A stretch of DNA of 64,000 nt from G041200185 sp041200185 (GTDB taxonomy: Bacteria; Pseudomonadota; Alphaproteobacteria; BNTO01). Within the stretch, counting starts at the first letter, position 1, and every line of letters begins with the position of its first letter. The position numbers and the translations under genes were made by a program. Below are positions 35,411-43,348 of the stretch, one piece after another. The stretch lies in the NCBI GenBank assembly GCA_041200185.1, contig CP165730.1, forward strand, positions 496,001-560,000, in the 5' to 3' direction. The notes beneath the pieces are model-generated. The model was not told the origin of the DNA and made no database searches. It saw only the letters and a list, made by a program, of their open reading frames with translations.

Positions 35411-36526
35411 TTATGGAACCATAAAAGCATTGTCCTTCTGTTGCTTATTTATAACATGCTTCTGTAGACGTTTGATCTGCGCCCATGCTTCAGGAGTGTT
35501 TGCCATTTCGCTTAACCCTAAAAGAGTTAAAAAAACGACTTGGCTAGGGTACTTCTGAAGAGCGGCATCAACTTCGTCCTGTGTAATGCCAACTTCGCGA
35601 AGAGATTTCTTTTCCTGTTCGTCGGGAGAAGAAAAGGCAACATCAAAGGCTCCGTCAAAATCCCCGTTTTCGGATAGCGTACCGCCTGAAGATGGAGAGG
35701 ATGGGGCTGGTCCCTCTAAAAAATTTGCGTGATTCCACCTCAAATTTTTAGCAGCTCGCGAAATAAGGTCTTGGTGTCCTCCTCCGAGCGGCATGAAAGA
35801 AACTGACGACGGAGGTGAGTTTTTCTGCTGCCCCTTTTCACGGGAATTACCGTCTTTTATACGAGACATTCCGCTGTGTTCCTTCGGCCCGTCTTTTTTT
35901 GTTATAGGAAAAGATTCTGACGACAGAGATGTAGCCTTAGCGCCGTCCAATTTACTTGGAGGTGCCAGAGTCTCAAGCCAAACTCTCTTGGCCTGTCCCT
36001 CTTGAAGAAAACGCAGGACATCCGTTTTCGAAAGACCTAAAGGAAGCGGGGTTAATTTGTCAGCCAAACTTTCCAACGACAAAATCCTAGCCTCTGCAAG
36101 TTCCATAGGCAGCAAACGAGCTATTTCTAAGAACAACTCAACAAATCCAGAAAAGATAGGGGAATCCTTCTGCATTTTTTTGTAGCTGGGCAGAGAGGTT
36201 ATCTCCTCCATGACTGCGGCCGGAAGGTGCGTCCTGAAGATGTAAAAATGGAAAATGATATTAATAATTACTGGCAAGACAAGGGAAGGCGAGTTTGATT
36301 TAAGTATTCCCTCAATCTTAGGCGCCGTCGCGATCATGGCTTCCCATAAGCGGAAGGTGTGCTGCTTTAAACAAAGACGATCGTCCTTTTGCAAAGCAAT
36401 CTTCCCGTCAGCAATGACCTGTCCAAATTGCACTTCGACATCATGAAGACCCGTTTCCACTCCCTGCGCCGCAAAAACATAAACACCTCCGGCAAGTGCA
36501 CCCCATAACAACCGATTTAACAGCAT
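35411..36526 (-). CDS. Secreted protein, unrecognised (371 aa)
   Basis: An N-terminal signal peptide (LLNRLLWGALAGGVYVFAAQG) precedes a mostly helical region up to about residue 200, a Lys/Ser/Gly-rich low-complexity linker (about 205-300) and a C-terminal acidic helical tail (ITQDEVDAALQKYPSQVVFL). No family is recognised. GGGTGGA lies upstream of the ATG. Exported; perhaps surface or host-directed, which is inference. Confidence 0.55.
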   Translation of the reverse strand: MLLNRLLWGALAGGVYVFAAQGVETGLHDVEVQFGQVIADGKIALQKDDRLCLKQHTFRLWEAMIATAPKIEGILKSNSPSLVLPVIINIIFHFYIFRTHLPAAVMEEITSLPSYKKMQKDSPIFSGFVELFLEIARLLPMELAEARILSLESLADKLTPLPLGLSKTDVLRFLQEGQAKRVWLETLAPPSKLDGAKATSLSSESFPITKKDGPKEHSGMSRIKDGNSREKGQQKNSPPSSVSFMPLGGGHQDLISRAAKNLRWNHANFLEGPAPSSPSSGGTLSENGDFDGAFDVAFSSPDEQEKKSLREVGITQDEVDAALQKYPSQVVFLTLLGLSEMANTPEAWAQIKRLQKHVINKQQKDNAFMVP

Positions 36527-36686
36527 GCATTCGAAAATTATCCACCCCCTGAATCATTAGAGCATGATTTAAAAAAGGTATCAATTGTAGGGTAATCACA
36601 GAACTCAGCTGGATTTACTTAGTTGACAAATCGTAAACAAGTTTGCAAAATTTCCTGGTGGTTCTTGTTAGACAAAAGGCATTTTG

Positions 36687-38144
36687 ATGATTCATAATCA
36701 AAGTTTTATTTTTAATATCGCTAAAGGTGCGATGCTCCTTGGCTGTTTAGGGGTTTATGAACAAACATACGGAACCTCGGAGACCAACAATTTTCCATCA
36801 GTGGAAATGTGGAACAATCCTAATAAAGAAATTATAAATAGTTTAATAGATAAGGATCTTAAAACATTTGAGGAACTTTTTGGGAAATTTAAAGAAATAG
36901 CTACTAATGATAAAAACACAGCCTACTCAGAGGTGGAACAAGCTCAGTTGAATTGGAAGGCAACCGATCTTGAGTTCCAGATGGCAGAGGTTGGATCGAG
37001 ATTATCATTTTACGATTTTATTCTTTCATCGCGTCTTATGACGCCACAAGAGCAGACTTTAGTAGAATCCATACTGCACGAAGAAGAATCCGATCTCAAG
37101 TTAGCTCAAGGGCGCATCATCGATTTTGACGCTTTCTTGTCAGCTAGGAAGGTGAGTAAAGAAAATCAACAGTGGCTTCATCAGTTAAAGCAAGCCAATC
37201 CCGATGAATTTTCGAAAATGGTCGCTTCGAAGTTGCCTTTAGTTTTGGCCGCTAAAAGCACCCCTGAATTTGGGTGTTTCATATTAAAGGACCTGACGCG
37301 GTATAGTCATAATCCAAGAATTAGGGAATGTGTTGCTTTCTTGTTTGCTGCAGCCTTAGGTGAAAAAACATCTCATCAAAAAGCGTTCGATCATTTTTTT
37401 CAACTTGTTCAGGACTATATGCGGAACACCGCTCAACAAGAGCAACCGGATGAAGAACAATTCCCTGTCTCCGTGGATCCTCGAGACGAACACAAAACCG
37501 TCGTGATTCAAGAAGGTAAATCGGCACACAATGCGAATGGCGCGATTATATCAATCAACAGTCATGATAATACAAACTACTATGTAACAATTAATCCACA
37601 GACAAACGCAGTTATTTGTTTGCGTAATGATTTTCCGTTCGTTCTGCACGAAATTTTGCATACAATTGTCCCGGAAATTGGAGATGGCAAACATAGCTAT
37701 CTGGATGCTACCATGCACTATGCCTCTCATTTGCTCCAAAAATCTGAAAATAGACAACCAGGTGATACTGCTGAGATGTGGGGAGAAGGACGAGAAATCT
37801 TCGCCATGAATAGCATTGGAGTATTCAGCTTTGACGACGACGATTTCGTTTTCCCTGCTTGGAATTTCCTCTCAGAAAATGTCCTTCGAGCAACCTGCGG
37901 ACTCCCGATGAGACTCATTCATGCTGGTTTTGACGATGAGAGCTTTAACCCCGAAGATGGACCCCAAAATTGTTTTCGAAGAATAAAGGGAGAATGGCCA
38001 CCTTTTCATGAAAAAATGCTCCGTCTCAATGGTCTTGATGAAGAACAAATCCAAACAGCTTTGCATCAAGTTCCCCAAGGCGAGCCAAAAGCCGTTTTGT
38101 CTGACTACCCAGTTGAGGAGGAGGCTGACTGCAACATATTCTAA
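36687..38144 (+). CDS. Secreted putative zinc protease (HEILH motif)
   Basis: I start it at ATG 36687 (AAAAGG seven bases upstream); the preceding TTG is in frame. A signal peptide (FNIAKGAMLLGCLGVYEQTYG) is followed by a helical N-terminal domain. Near residue 322, FPFVLHEILHTIVPEIGDG carries HExxH, with the Glu of PEIGD and later acidic residues as possible third ligand. The C-terminal part contains a Cys at CGLPMRLIHAGFDDE. It resembles no family I know, though type III effectors of the NleD/M91 kind also carry a lone HExxH. Low G+C at the 5-prime end relative to neighbours. Confidence 0.6.
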   Translation: MIHNQSFIFNIAKGAMLLGCLGVYEQTYGTSETNNFPSVEMWNNPNKEIINSLIDKDLKTFEELFGKFKEIATNDKNTAYSEVEQAQLNWKATDLEFQMAEVGSRLSFYDFILSSRLMTPQEQTLVESILHEEESDLKLAQGRIIDFDAFLSARKVSKENQQWLHQLKQANPDEFSKMVASKLPLVLAAKSTPEFGCFILKDLTRYSHNPRIRECVAFLFAAALGEKTSHQKAFDHFFQLVQDYMRNTAQQEQPDEEQFPVSVDPRDEHKTVVIQEGKSAHNANGAIISINSHDNTNYYVTINPQTNAVICLRNDFPFVLHEILHTIVPEIGDGKHSYLDATMHYASHLLQKSENRQPGDTAEMWGEGREIFAMNSIGVFSFDDDDFVFPAWNFLSENVLRATCGLPMRLIHAGFDDESFNPEDGPQNCFRRIKGEWPPFHEKMLRLNGLDEEQIQTALHQVPQGEPKAVLSDYPVEEEADCNIF

Positions 38145-38211
38145 CGTAAGGAGGACTTTTGTTGGCAGGGCAAGAAGGGGCCCGCGGCTTTTTTGCTGCG
38201 CAGCCCCTGCC

Positions 38212-38240
38212 TTGTACAAACCCAAAGAAATTGGTAGAAT
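38212..38240 (+). promoter_or_regulatory. rpsU promoter
   Basis: TTGTAC (38212-38217), a 17-base spacer, and TGGTAGAAT with -10 TAGAAT at 38235-38240. Just upstream, GGGGC...GCCCC with an outer GGCAGG...CCTGCC stem (about 38164-38212) is a strong hairpin that may end the previous transcript. Confidence 0.6.
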
Positions 38241-38268
38241 GGAGGCCTGTGGTAAAGGGGGTGATAAA

Positions 38269-38469
38269 ATGGAAGTCGTCGTCAGGGACAACAACGTTGA
38301 CCAGGCCCTGCGGGTTTTAAAGAAGAAGATGCAGCGCGAAGGAGTGTTTCGCATCATGAAGCTGAAGAGAGCGTACGAGAAGCCATCCGTGCGGAAAGCA
38401 CGTGAGGCTGCGGAGTCGCTTCGCCGCGCTCGGAAGACAATGCGTCGCCGCTCTCCATCAATGGGTTAA
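38269..38469 (+). CDS. rpsU: 30S ribosomal protein S21
   Basis: A 66-residue basic protein matching S21: MEVVVRDNNVDQALRVLKKK, FRIMKLKRAYEKPSVRKARE, and an Arg-rich tail. S21 binds the 30S platform near the anti-Shine-Dalgarno region and assists initiation. AAGGGGGTGATAAA precedes the ATG at 38269. It has its own promoter and terminator, so it is a single-gene unit. The longer frame around it is spurious. Confidence 0.95.
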   Translation: MEVVVRDNNVDQALRVLKKKMQREGVFRIMKLKRAYEKPSVRKAREAAESLRRARKTMRRRSPSMG

Positions 38470-38498
38470 CCCTTTTTCGAGGAGAGCGCGAACGCAAG

Positions 38499-38528
38499 AG
38501 GCCTGGTTCGTCCGGGCCTTCATTTTTT
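38499..38528 (+). terminator. rpsU rho-independent terminator
   Basis: AGGCCTGG, loop TTCGT, CCGGGCCT (8 bp, one G-U pair), then TCATTTTTT. Confidence 0.85.
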
Positions 38529-38584
38529 GTGGGCGCTATGCCGTTGTAGGCTGCGTGGGACAACGGAGAACGAAGGAAGAACTC

Positions 38585-38980
38585 ATGGAAGCTATTTTTA
38601 AAACAGGCATTTTGCTAAGAGATTTAAGGATCGAACAACTCGAAAAAATGGGGATCCATGTCAGTTATAGGATTTTGAGCTCTGAGGAGTACGTCGCTGC
38701 CCTCCGCAATAAGATAACTGAAGAGGCGAAAGAGCTCGCGGAAGAATTCGATCGAGAAAAATTAATCTATGAATTCGCGGATCTGCAGGAAGTTATGGAG
38801 GTTTTTGCGCAGACTCTTGGTATATCAAACGAAGAAATCGCGGAGGCTCAGCAGAAAAAAAGAGAAAAATTAGGAAGTTTTCATCAGAAATATTTCACCG
38901 ATTCCGTTCGTATAGATGAAGAAAACCCTTCAATTCAATACTACCTGAACAACCCCAATAAATACCCACGCTTGTCTTGA
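38585..38980 (+). CDS. MazG-like nucleotide pyrophosphohydrolase
   Basis: A 131-residue all-alpha NTP pyrophosphohydrolase of the MazG/phosphoribosyl-ATP pyrophosphohydrolase superfamily. The metal-binding pattern is ITEEAKELAEEF followed by YEFADLQEVMEVF (ExxE...ExxD), and the tail KKREKLGSFHQKYF is typical of the group of short house-cleaning proteins. AACGAAGGAAG lies upstream of the ATG. It follows rpsU after the terminator. Its substrate is probably a non-canonical dNTP; that is inference. Confidence 0.75.
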   Translation: MEAIFKTGILLRDLRIEQLEKMGIHVSYRILSSEEYVAALRNKITEEAKELAEEFDREKLIYEFADLQEVMEVFAQTLGISNEEIAEAQQKKREKLGSFHQKYFTDSVRIDEENPSIQYYLNNPNKYPRLS

Positions 38981-39286
38981 GTCACTTCTGATTTAAGATG
39001 ACCTCACTCGCGCAACCTGCCTTGCGTTCGTGCCGTCCTTTGTGAAAATCTCCCTTATGGTGGCGGGCTCGACTGTCCCAGTTTCTCGGTAGACCTAAGA
39101 GGCCTATTCTTGCTTCGGCAAACCGAATTGAACCTTCCTTGTCGTTCCTTTTTTACCTTCCGGTGTTGGTTCATGGGAAGGGGAAAGTCGGTTGGGGGCT
39201 TGCGATGACGGAGTCGCCGTCGGATTCTCTAACTCGAACTGGAGGACTTTCTGCCTTGCATCCCCTTCTCGTTGAGTCACTGCCTC
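38981..39286. other. Intergenic region
   Basis: I see no gene or clear regulatory signal here. Confidence 0.4.
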
Positions 39287-39571
39287 CTAACGTCTAATTT
39301 CCCCAATCTCTTCTTCAGTTAAAAATGGATTTGTATGGGAGTGATCAACCTTCATCAAAAAAGGATTGGCACTCTCATTGTCATTTTGAGTGTTACCGCT
39401 TTTGACTGAAGACAAAGCTTCCACCACAGAGGAATCAATAACTCTTGACGGCGTTCTGCGGTGTCCACTATGCGGAGCCCCGATATTCGGAGTACTTAAT
39501 TTTTCCCCACTCGCCTCCACATGACTCACCACCACGATAAAAGCAAAGCTACCAGCTATCCAATGCTTCAT
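39287..39571 (-). CDS. Small secreted protein with two NPF motifs
   Basis: The ATG at 39571 follows AAAGGGAGG and starts a typical signal peptide (MKHWIAGSFAFIVVVSHVEA). The mature protein, about 75 residues, is polar and probably disordered. It holds two copies of NPFL (SANPFLMK and HTNPFLTEEE), 15 residues apart. NPF tripeptides bind EH domains in eukaryotic endocytic proteins, so a host-directed role is conceivable but unproven. It sits just downstream of ddl on the same strand (58 bases). Confidence 0.6.
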   Translation of the reverse strand: MKHWIAGSFAFIVVVSHVEASGEKLSTPNIGAPHSGHRRTPSRVIDSSVVEALSSVKSGNTQNDNESANPFLMKVDHSHTNPFLTEEEIGEIRR

Positions 39572-39629
39572 AAAAAAACCTCCCTTTTGACCCCAGTGGG
39601 CCATTGCAAAAACAAAATGATGCTAACGC

Positions 39630-40724
39630 TTAGTGAGCGTCTCCTTCGCTGCTTTTCTTTCGGCGTGATTCGTTAGAACCTTTCTCACCACTTGCCGAAT
39701 TCACCTCCTCCCCAACCGGAGCCACCTGAACCAGCGTGCCGCGATGATGATCCTCCTGGAAGTGCTGTAATGCGCTCTCCATCATCTTTTCTATGACGTC
39801 TAGATAGGAGAGGCCATTATACCTCGCTGCCTCAGGAACAAGGGAAATCGACGTGAACCCCGGTTGAGAATTAAGCTCCAACAGATACACTTCCTTGGCC
39901 TGCTCGTCGTAAATGAACTCAACCCGCGCAACTCCGCGGCACCCAAGGGCCGTATACGCCTTTTCAGCAAAAAGCCCAACGCGCTGGTACACATCCGCCG
40001 GAATATCCGCCGGCATCACATGCTCCGCTGCACCTGGTGTGTATTTCGACGTGTAGTCAAAAAACTCAGCATGAGGCCTTACCTCAAGCGTTCCCCAGGA
40101 CTGGCCTTCGAAAACAGCCGTTTCAAGCTCCTTCCCTTTGATGTAAGTCTCCACTAAAACCTCAGGACCATAACACCAGTCCGAGCAAAACGCCGTAACA
40201 TCCTCCGGTGTTTTGACGAGTGAGACCCCCAAACTGGACCCGTCCGCTCGAGGTTTGACGACCCACGGGAAAGGAAAAGGACGGTGCCCGCTGAGAAGCT
40301 TTTCAGGTGTACACAGCTCCCACGTTGGAACAGGAATGCCTGCATGAACGAAAAGAATGCGCGAAGCAACTTTGTCCATACCAAGAACCGAGCCCTCAAC
40401 TCCCGAGTGAGTATAAGGAAGGTTCAACATCTCAAGAACACCTTGAATGACACCATCCTCCCCGCCTATCCCATGCAGAGCATTCACAATCACATCCGGC
40501 TTGGCCGCCGTAAGGTCCTTCAAAAGTTGCGGCAGGTCCATTTTGACGTCAATGAGCGTGACCTGCTTATATTTTCCAGATTGCTGAAGAGCGTCGTAAA
40601 TTCCCTGCCCCGAACTCAGCGAAACCTCGCGTTCACCTGACCACCCCCCCGCCAAAACGGCGACATTTTTGACAGAACTCAAAAGGGAAGAAGAAATAAT
40701 TTCATGCGAGGGAAGAGACGTCAT
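39630..40724 (-). CDS. ddl: D-alanine--D-alanine ligase
   Basis: Ddl makes the D-Ala-D-Ala dipeptide that MurF adds. This is the ATP-grasp fold: VAVLAGGWSGEREVSLSSG at the N-terminus, HGIGGEDGVIQGVLE, VVKPRADGSSLGV for the ATP loop, and LLELNSQPGFTSISLVPEAA, with the magnesium-binding Glu and Asn. A C-terminal Glu/Lys/Ser-rich extension of about 40 residues is unusual. It overlaps murB by 23 bases and is the last gene of the murC-murB-ddl unit. Confidence 0.95.
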   Translation of the reverse strand: MTSLPSHEIISSSLLSSVKNVAVLAGGWSGEREVSLSSGQGIYDALQQSGKYKQVTLIDVKMDLPQLLKDLTAAKPDVIVNALHGIGGEDGVIQGVLEMLNLPYTHSGVEGSVLGMDKVASRILFVHAGIPVPTWELCTPEKLLSGHRPFPFPWVVKPRADGSSLGVSLVKTPEDVTAFCSDWCYGPEVLVETYIKGKELETAVFEGQSWGTLEVRPHAEFFDYTSKYTPGAAEHVMPADIPADVYQRVGLFAEKAYTALGCRGVARVEFIYDEQAKEVYLLELNSQPGFTSISLVPEAARYNGLSYLDVIEKMMESALQHFQEDHHRGTLVQVAPVGEEVNSASGEKGSNESRRKKSSEGDAH

Positions 40725-41655
40725 CGTGCTCTGGTGCCTTTTTGCCGAGGATCCTGATTTCCCATTCTAACAAAATACCGTGAGTCTCGTAAACACGCCG
40801 TCGGATTTCTTCCCCCAAAAGCTCCAAATCCTCCGCTGTCGCATTTTTAACATTGAGGATGTAGTTAGCATGCTCCTCCGACATCATAGCACCACCACGG
40901 CGAAGACCACGCCCCCCTACAGAGTCAATAAGCGCCCAAGCTTTTGTATCCTTGTCGGGGTTTTTAAAGGTCGAACCCGCCGTGCCGCACTCTAGGGGGA
41001 TTCTGATCTTGCGTCGCCTTTTTTTGACGCAACGAAGCTGGCGATTGCGGATTTTATCGGTGCTGTCTTTTCGTAACCGAAGCGCCACACGGAGGACAAT
41101 CCACCCCGGTGCAATGCCGCCATCACGGTACACCATCTTTAGACTTTGCCGATCCAGACGAAGGACATCCCCCTCCGCGTTCAAAACCTCAATCCACTGA
41201 AGACTTTGACTGATATCCCAGCCATCAGCTCCCGCATTCATAACAACGGCCCCACCCAATGTCCCTGGAATGCAGGAAAGAATCTCAAGACCCGCCCAAC
41301 CTTCATCCATAGCTTTTTGACTGGCTGTGAGGTTCCGCATACCCGCAGAAAAAATGGCATATTCGTCACCAAATTGAGCCTCAGCGGGGAGTTTTGACAA
41401 ACGAATCACAACACCGTCAAGACCGCCATCGCGAATCAGTACGTTTGAAAGGCTCCCCAAAACCGTTTCTGTATGGGGTTTCTCCTGAGCACGGTTCCAC
41501 CGCCGAAAGGCCGCCAGGGACTCAAGTGAACGAGGCGAAAAAACGCAAACCGCCGTCCCTCCTGCTTTTAACGTAGATCGAACGCCAAGAGGGTAGTGGA
41601 ATGCAAATTCCTCTTCAGGGCAAACACTTGTTAGTTCAGGGAAAAAAGTATTCAT
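40702..41655 (-). CDS. murB: UDP-N-acetylenolpyruvoylglucosamine reductase MurB
   Basis: MurB reduces the enolpyruvyl group to give UDP-MurNAc, with FAD and NADPH. The FAD-binding segment is LGSLSNVLIRDGG, followed by ILSCIPGTLGGAVVMNAG, the MVYRDG Tyr/Arg segment, and CGTAGSTFKNP carrying the catalytic Ser; SEEHANYILN is the C-terminal motif. The 317 aa length is normal for the type II form. An Arg/Lys-rich stretch (CVKKRRRKIRI) sits before the catalytic Ser. It overlaps murC by four bases. Confidence 0.95.
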   Translation of the reverse strand: MNTFFPELTSVCPEEEFAFHYPLGVRSTLKAGGTAVCVFSPRSLESLAAFRRWNRAQEKPHTETVLGSLSNVLIRDGGLDGVVIRLSKLPAEAQFGDEYAIFSAGMRNLTASQKAMDEGWAGLEILSCIPGTLGGAVVMNAGADGWDISQSLQWIEVLNAEGDVLRLDRQSLKMVYRDGGIAPGWIVLRVALRLRKDSTDKIRNRQLRCVKKRRRKIRIPLECGTAGSTFKNPDKDTKAWALIDSVGGRGLRRGGAMMSEEHANYILNVKNATAEDLELLGEEIRRRVYETHGILLEWEIRILGKKAPEHDDVSSLA

Positions 41656-43088
41656 CTTCGAAATTGACCATAAAGTTTTGACAAAATATCACTCACACTT
41701 CCTGCCCCCATGCCAACGACATAGTCGCCTTCTTGGGTAATTCCCGGAAGCAACGCAGCCAGCTCTTCAGGACCCTTCACAGCATAGGCCCGGTCTCCCA
41801 AGCTTGGTCGCAAAGCGTCCGCAAAAGCCTGAGGAGTCATCCCATCTACAGGGTCTTCCCCCGCTGAGTAAACGGGAAGTGTCACAACGACATCCGCCTT
41901 GGAGAGGACGGAAACGAAGTCTGAAAAAAGCTGAGAGAAACGCGAATAACGATGGGGTTGAAAAACAACACAGATCCGTTTTGCAGGTGTTTGGCGAGCC
42001 GCCTCTAACACAGCACGAATCTCCATGGGGTGGTGTGCGTAGTCATCAATAAACGTAACACCATCCTTTTGACCCAGCCGCGTGAATCGGCGGTGAACTC
42101 CCTTAAAGGAGCGTAGAGCCGCTTTACACACCTCCGCGTTAATGCCAAGTTCGTGAGCCGTTGCAAGGGCTGCTAAAGCATTCAAAATATTATGGAACCC
42201 TAACATGGGGAGAAAAACCTTATGTACAGTGTGAGAAGGCAAAGTCCCAGGCCCTGAACGCCCCAAAAGGTACGGCGTGTCTTGCGTTATGACGAGATCA
42301 AAATAGCTCCCCTCCTCCGTTGTCACAACATTCTCTGCTTTAAAGTGAGGGGTGCCCTCAAAACCGTACGATACAAGCCGCCGATCAACGCCATTCTCAA
42401 AAATCTTTTTGACGCGAGGATGATCTGTACACAAAACGCCTAACCCGTAAAACGGAAGATTTCGAAGGAAAGATCGGAAGGCTCTTTCAAGATTCTCTTC
42501 CGTCTTGTAGTAGTTCATATGCTCGCAATCAATGTTTGTAATGATGTTAATGAGAGAGGGGATCTTCAAAAAGGAGCCATCTGACTCATCCGCTTCAACA
42601 ACCATCCAGTCTCCGTGCCCCAGTCTCGCGTTCGTTTGAAGTGTATTAATAATGCCGCCGTTAATAACAGTTGGATCTAAATCGGCTGCATTCAAAATAG
42701 TTGCAATGAGAGAAGTCGTTGTGGTCTTGCCATGTGTCCCAGAAATGGCCACAGCCTTTTTGAAGCGTACGATCTCCGCCAACATCTCGCCGCGCGTCAA
42801 CACGGGGATCCTGTATTTCCTAGCAGCAACCAATTCAGGATTAGCTACCGGGATAGCTGTTGAAACAACAAGGCACTGCGCACCTCGGATATGATCTGCT
42901 TTATGACCAATCATCACAGGAATACCAAGAGACCGCAAACGCTGAACATTTGCATTTTCCCGCGCGTCACTTCCGCGCACAGCATAGCCTTGGTCATGAA
43001 GGATTTCTGCAATCCCACTCATGCCAATCCCGCCGATCCCTACAAAGTGGATCGATTGCACAAAATGCGGTGCAAAGAACACGGTCAA
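41652..43088 (-). CDS. murC: UDP-N-acetylmuramate--L-alanine ligase MurC
   Basis: MurC attaches the first residue of the stem peptide. Motifs: FVGIGGIGMSGIAEIL near the N-terminus, the P-loop SGTHGKTTTTSL, VEADESDGSFL, and DDYAHHPMEI with FQPHRYSRF in the C-terminal domain. The length (478 aa) is normal. TAGGGAGGTGATT precedes the ATG. It heads the murC-murB-ddl operon on the reverse strand, a piece of the classical dcw cluster; murG, ftsW, ftsQ, ftsA and ftsZ are absent. Confidence 0.96.
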   Translation of the reverse strand: MTVFFAPHFVQSIHFVGIGGIGMSGIAEILHDQGYAVRGSDARENANVQRLRSLGIPVMIGHKADHIRGAQCLVVSTAIPVANPELVAARKYRIPVLTRGEMLAEIVRFKKAVAISGTHGKTTTTSLIATILNAADLDPTVINGGIINTLQTNARLGHGDWMVVEADESDGSFLKIPSLINIITNIDCEHMNYYKTEENLERAFRSFLRNLPFYGLGVLCTDHPRVKKIFENGVDRRLVSYGFEGTPHFKAENVVTTEEGSYFDLVITQDTPYLLGRSGPGTLPSHTVHKVFLPMLGFHNILNALAALATAHELGINAEVCKAALRSFKGVHRRFTRLGQKDGVTFIDDYAHHPMEIRAVLEAARQTPAKRICVVFQPHRYSRFSQLFSDFVSVLSKADVVVTLPVYSAGEDPVDGMTPQAFADALRPSLGDRAYAVKGPEELAALLPGITQEGDYVVGMGAGSVSDILSKLYGQFRR

Positions 43089-43348
43089 ATCACCTCCCTA
43101 AATTCCACAGCTTCATACTATAAGAGCATAGAACAAGAAACGTCAAAAATGCACTGCAAGTGCTCTAAAAAACACAGAACTGTTGCAACATTGTCGAACC
43201 CGGAACCCGACTTTGCTCATAAGTCCCTTCAAGGGTCCTCAACGGCACACTAAAACCCGCTGCCGGCAACGTTTTTAACGGGCACGTCCCTCCTGTCTCT
43301 TTACCTCTGCGAAGAAGAGTTATGACAACCACCCTCCTGCCAGGAATT

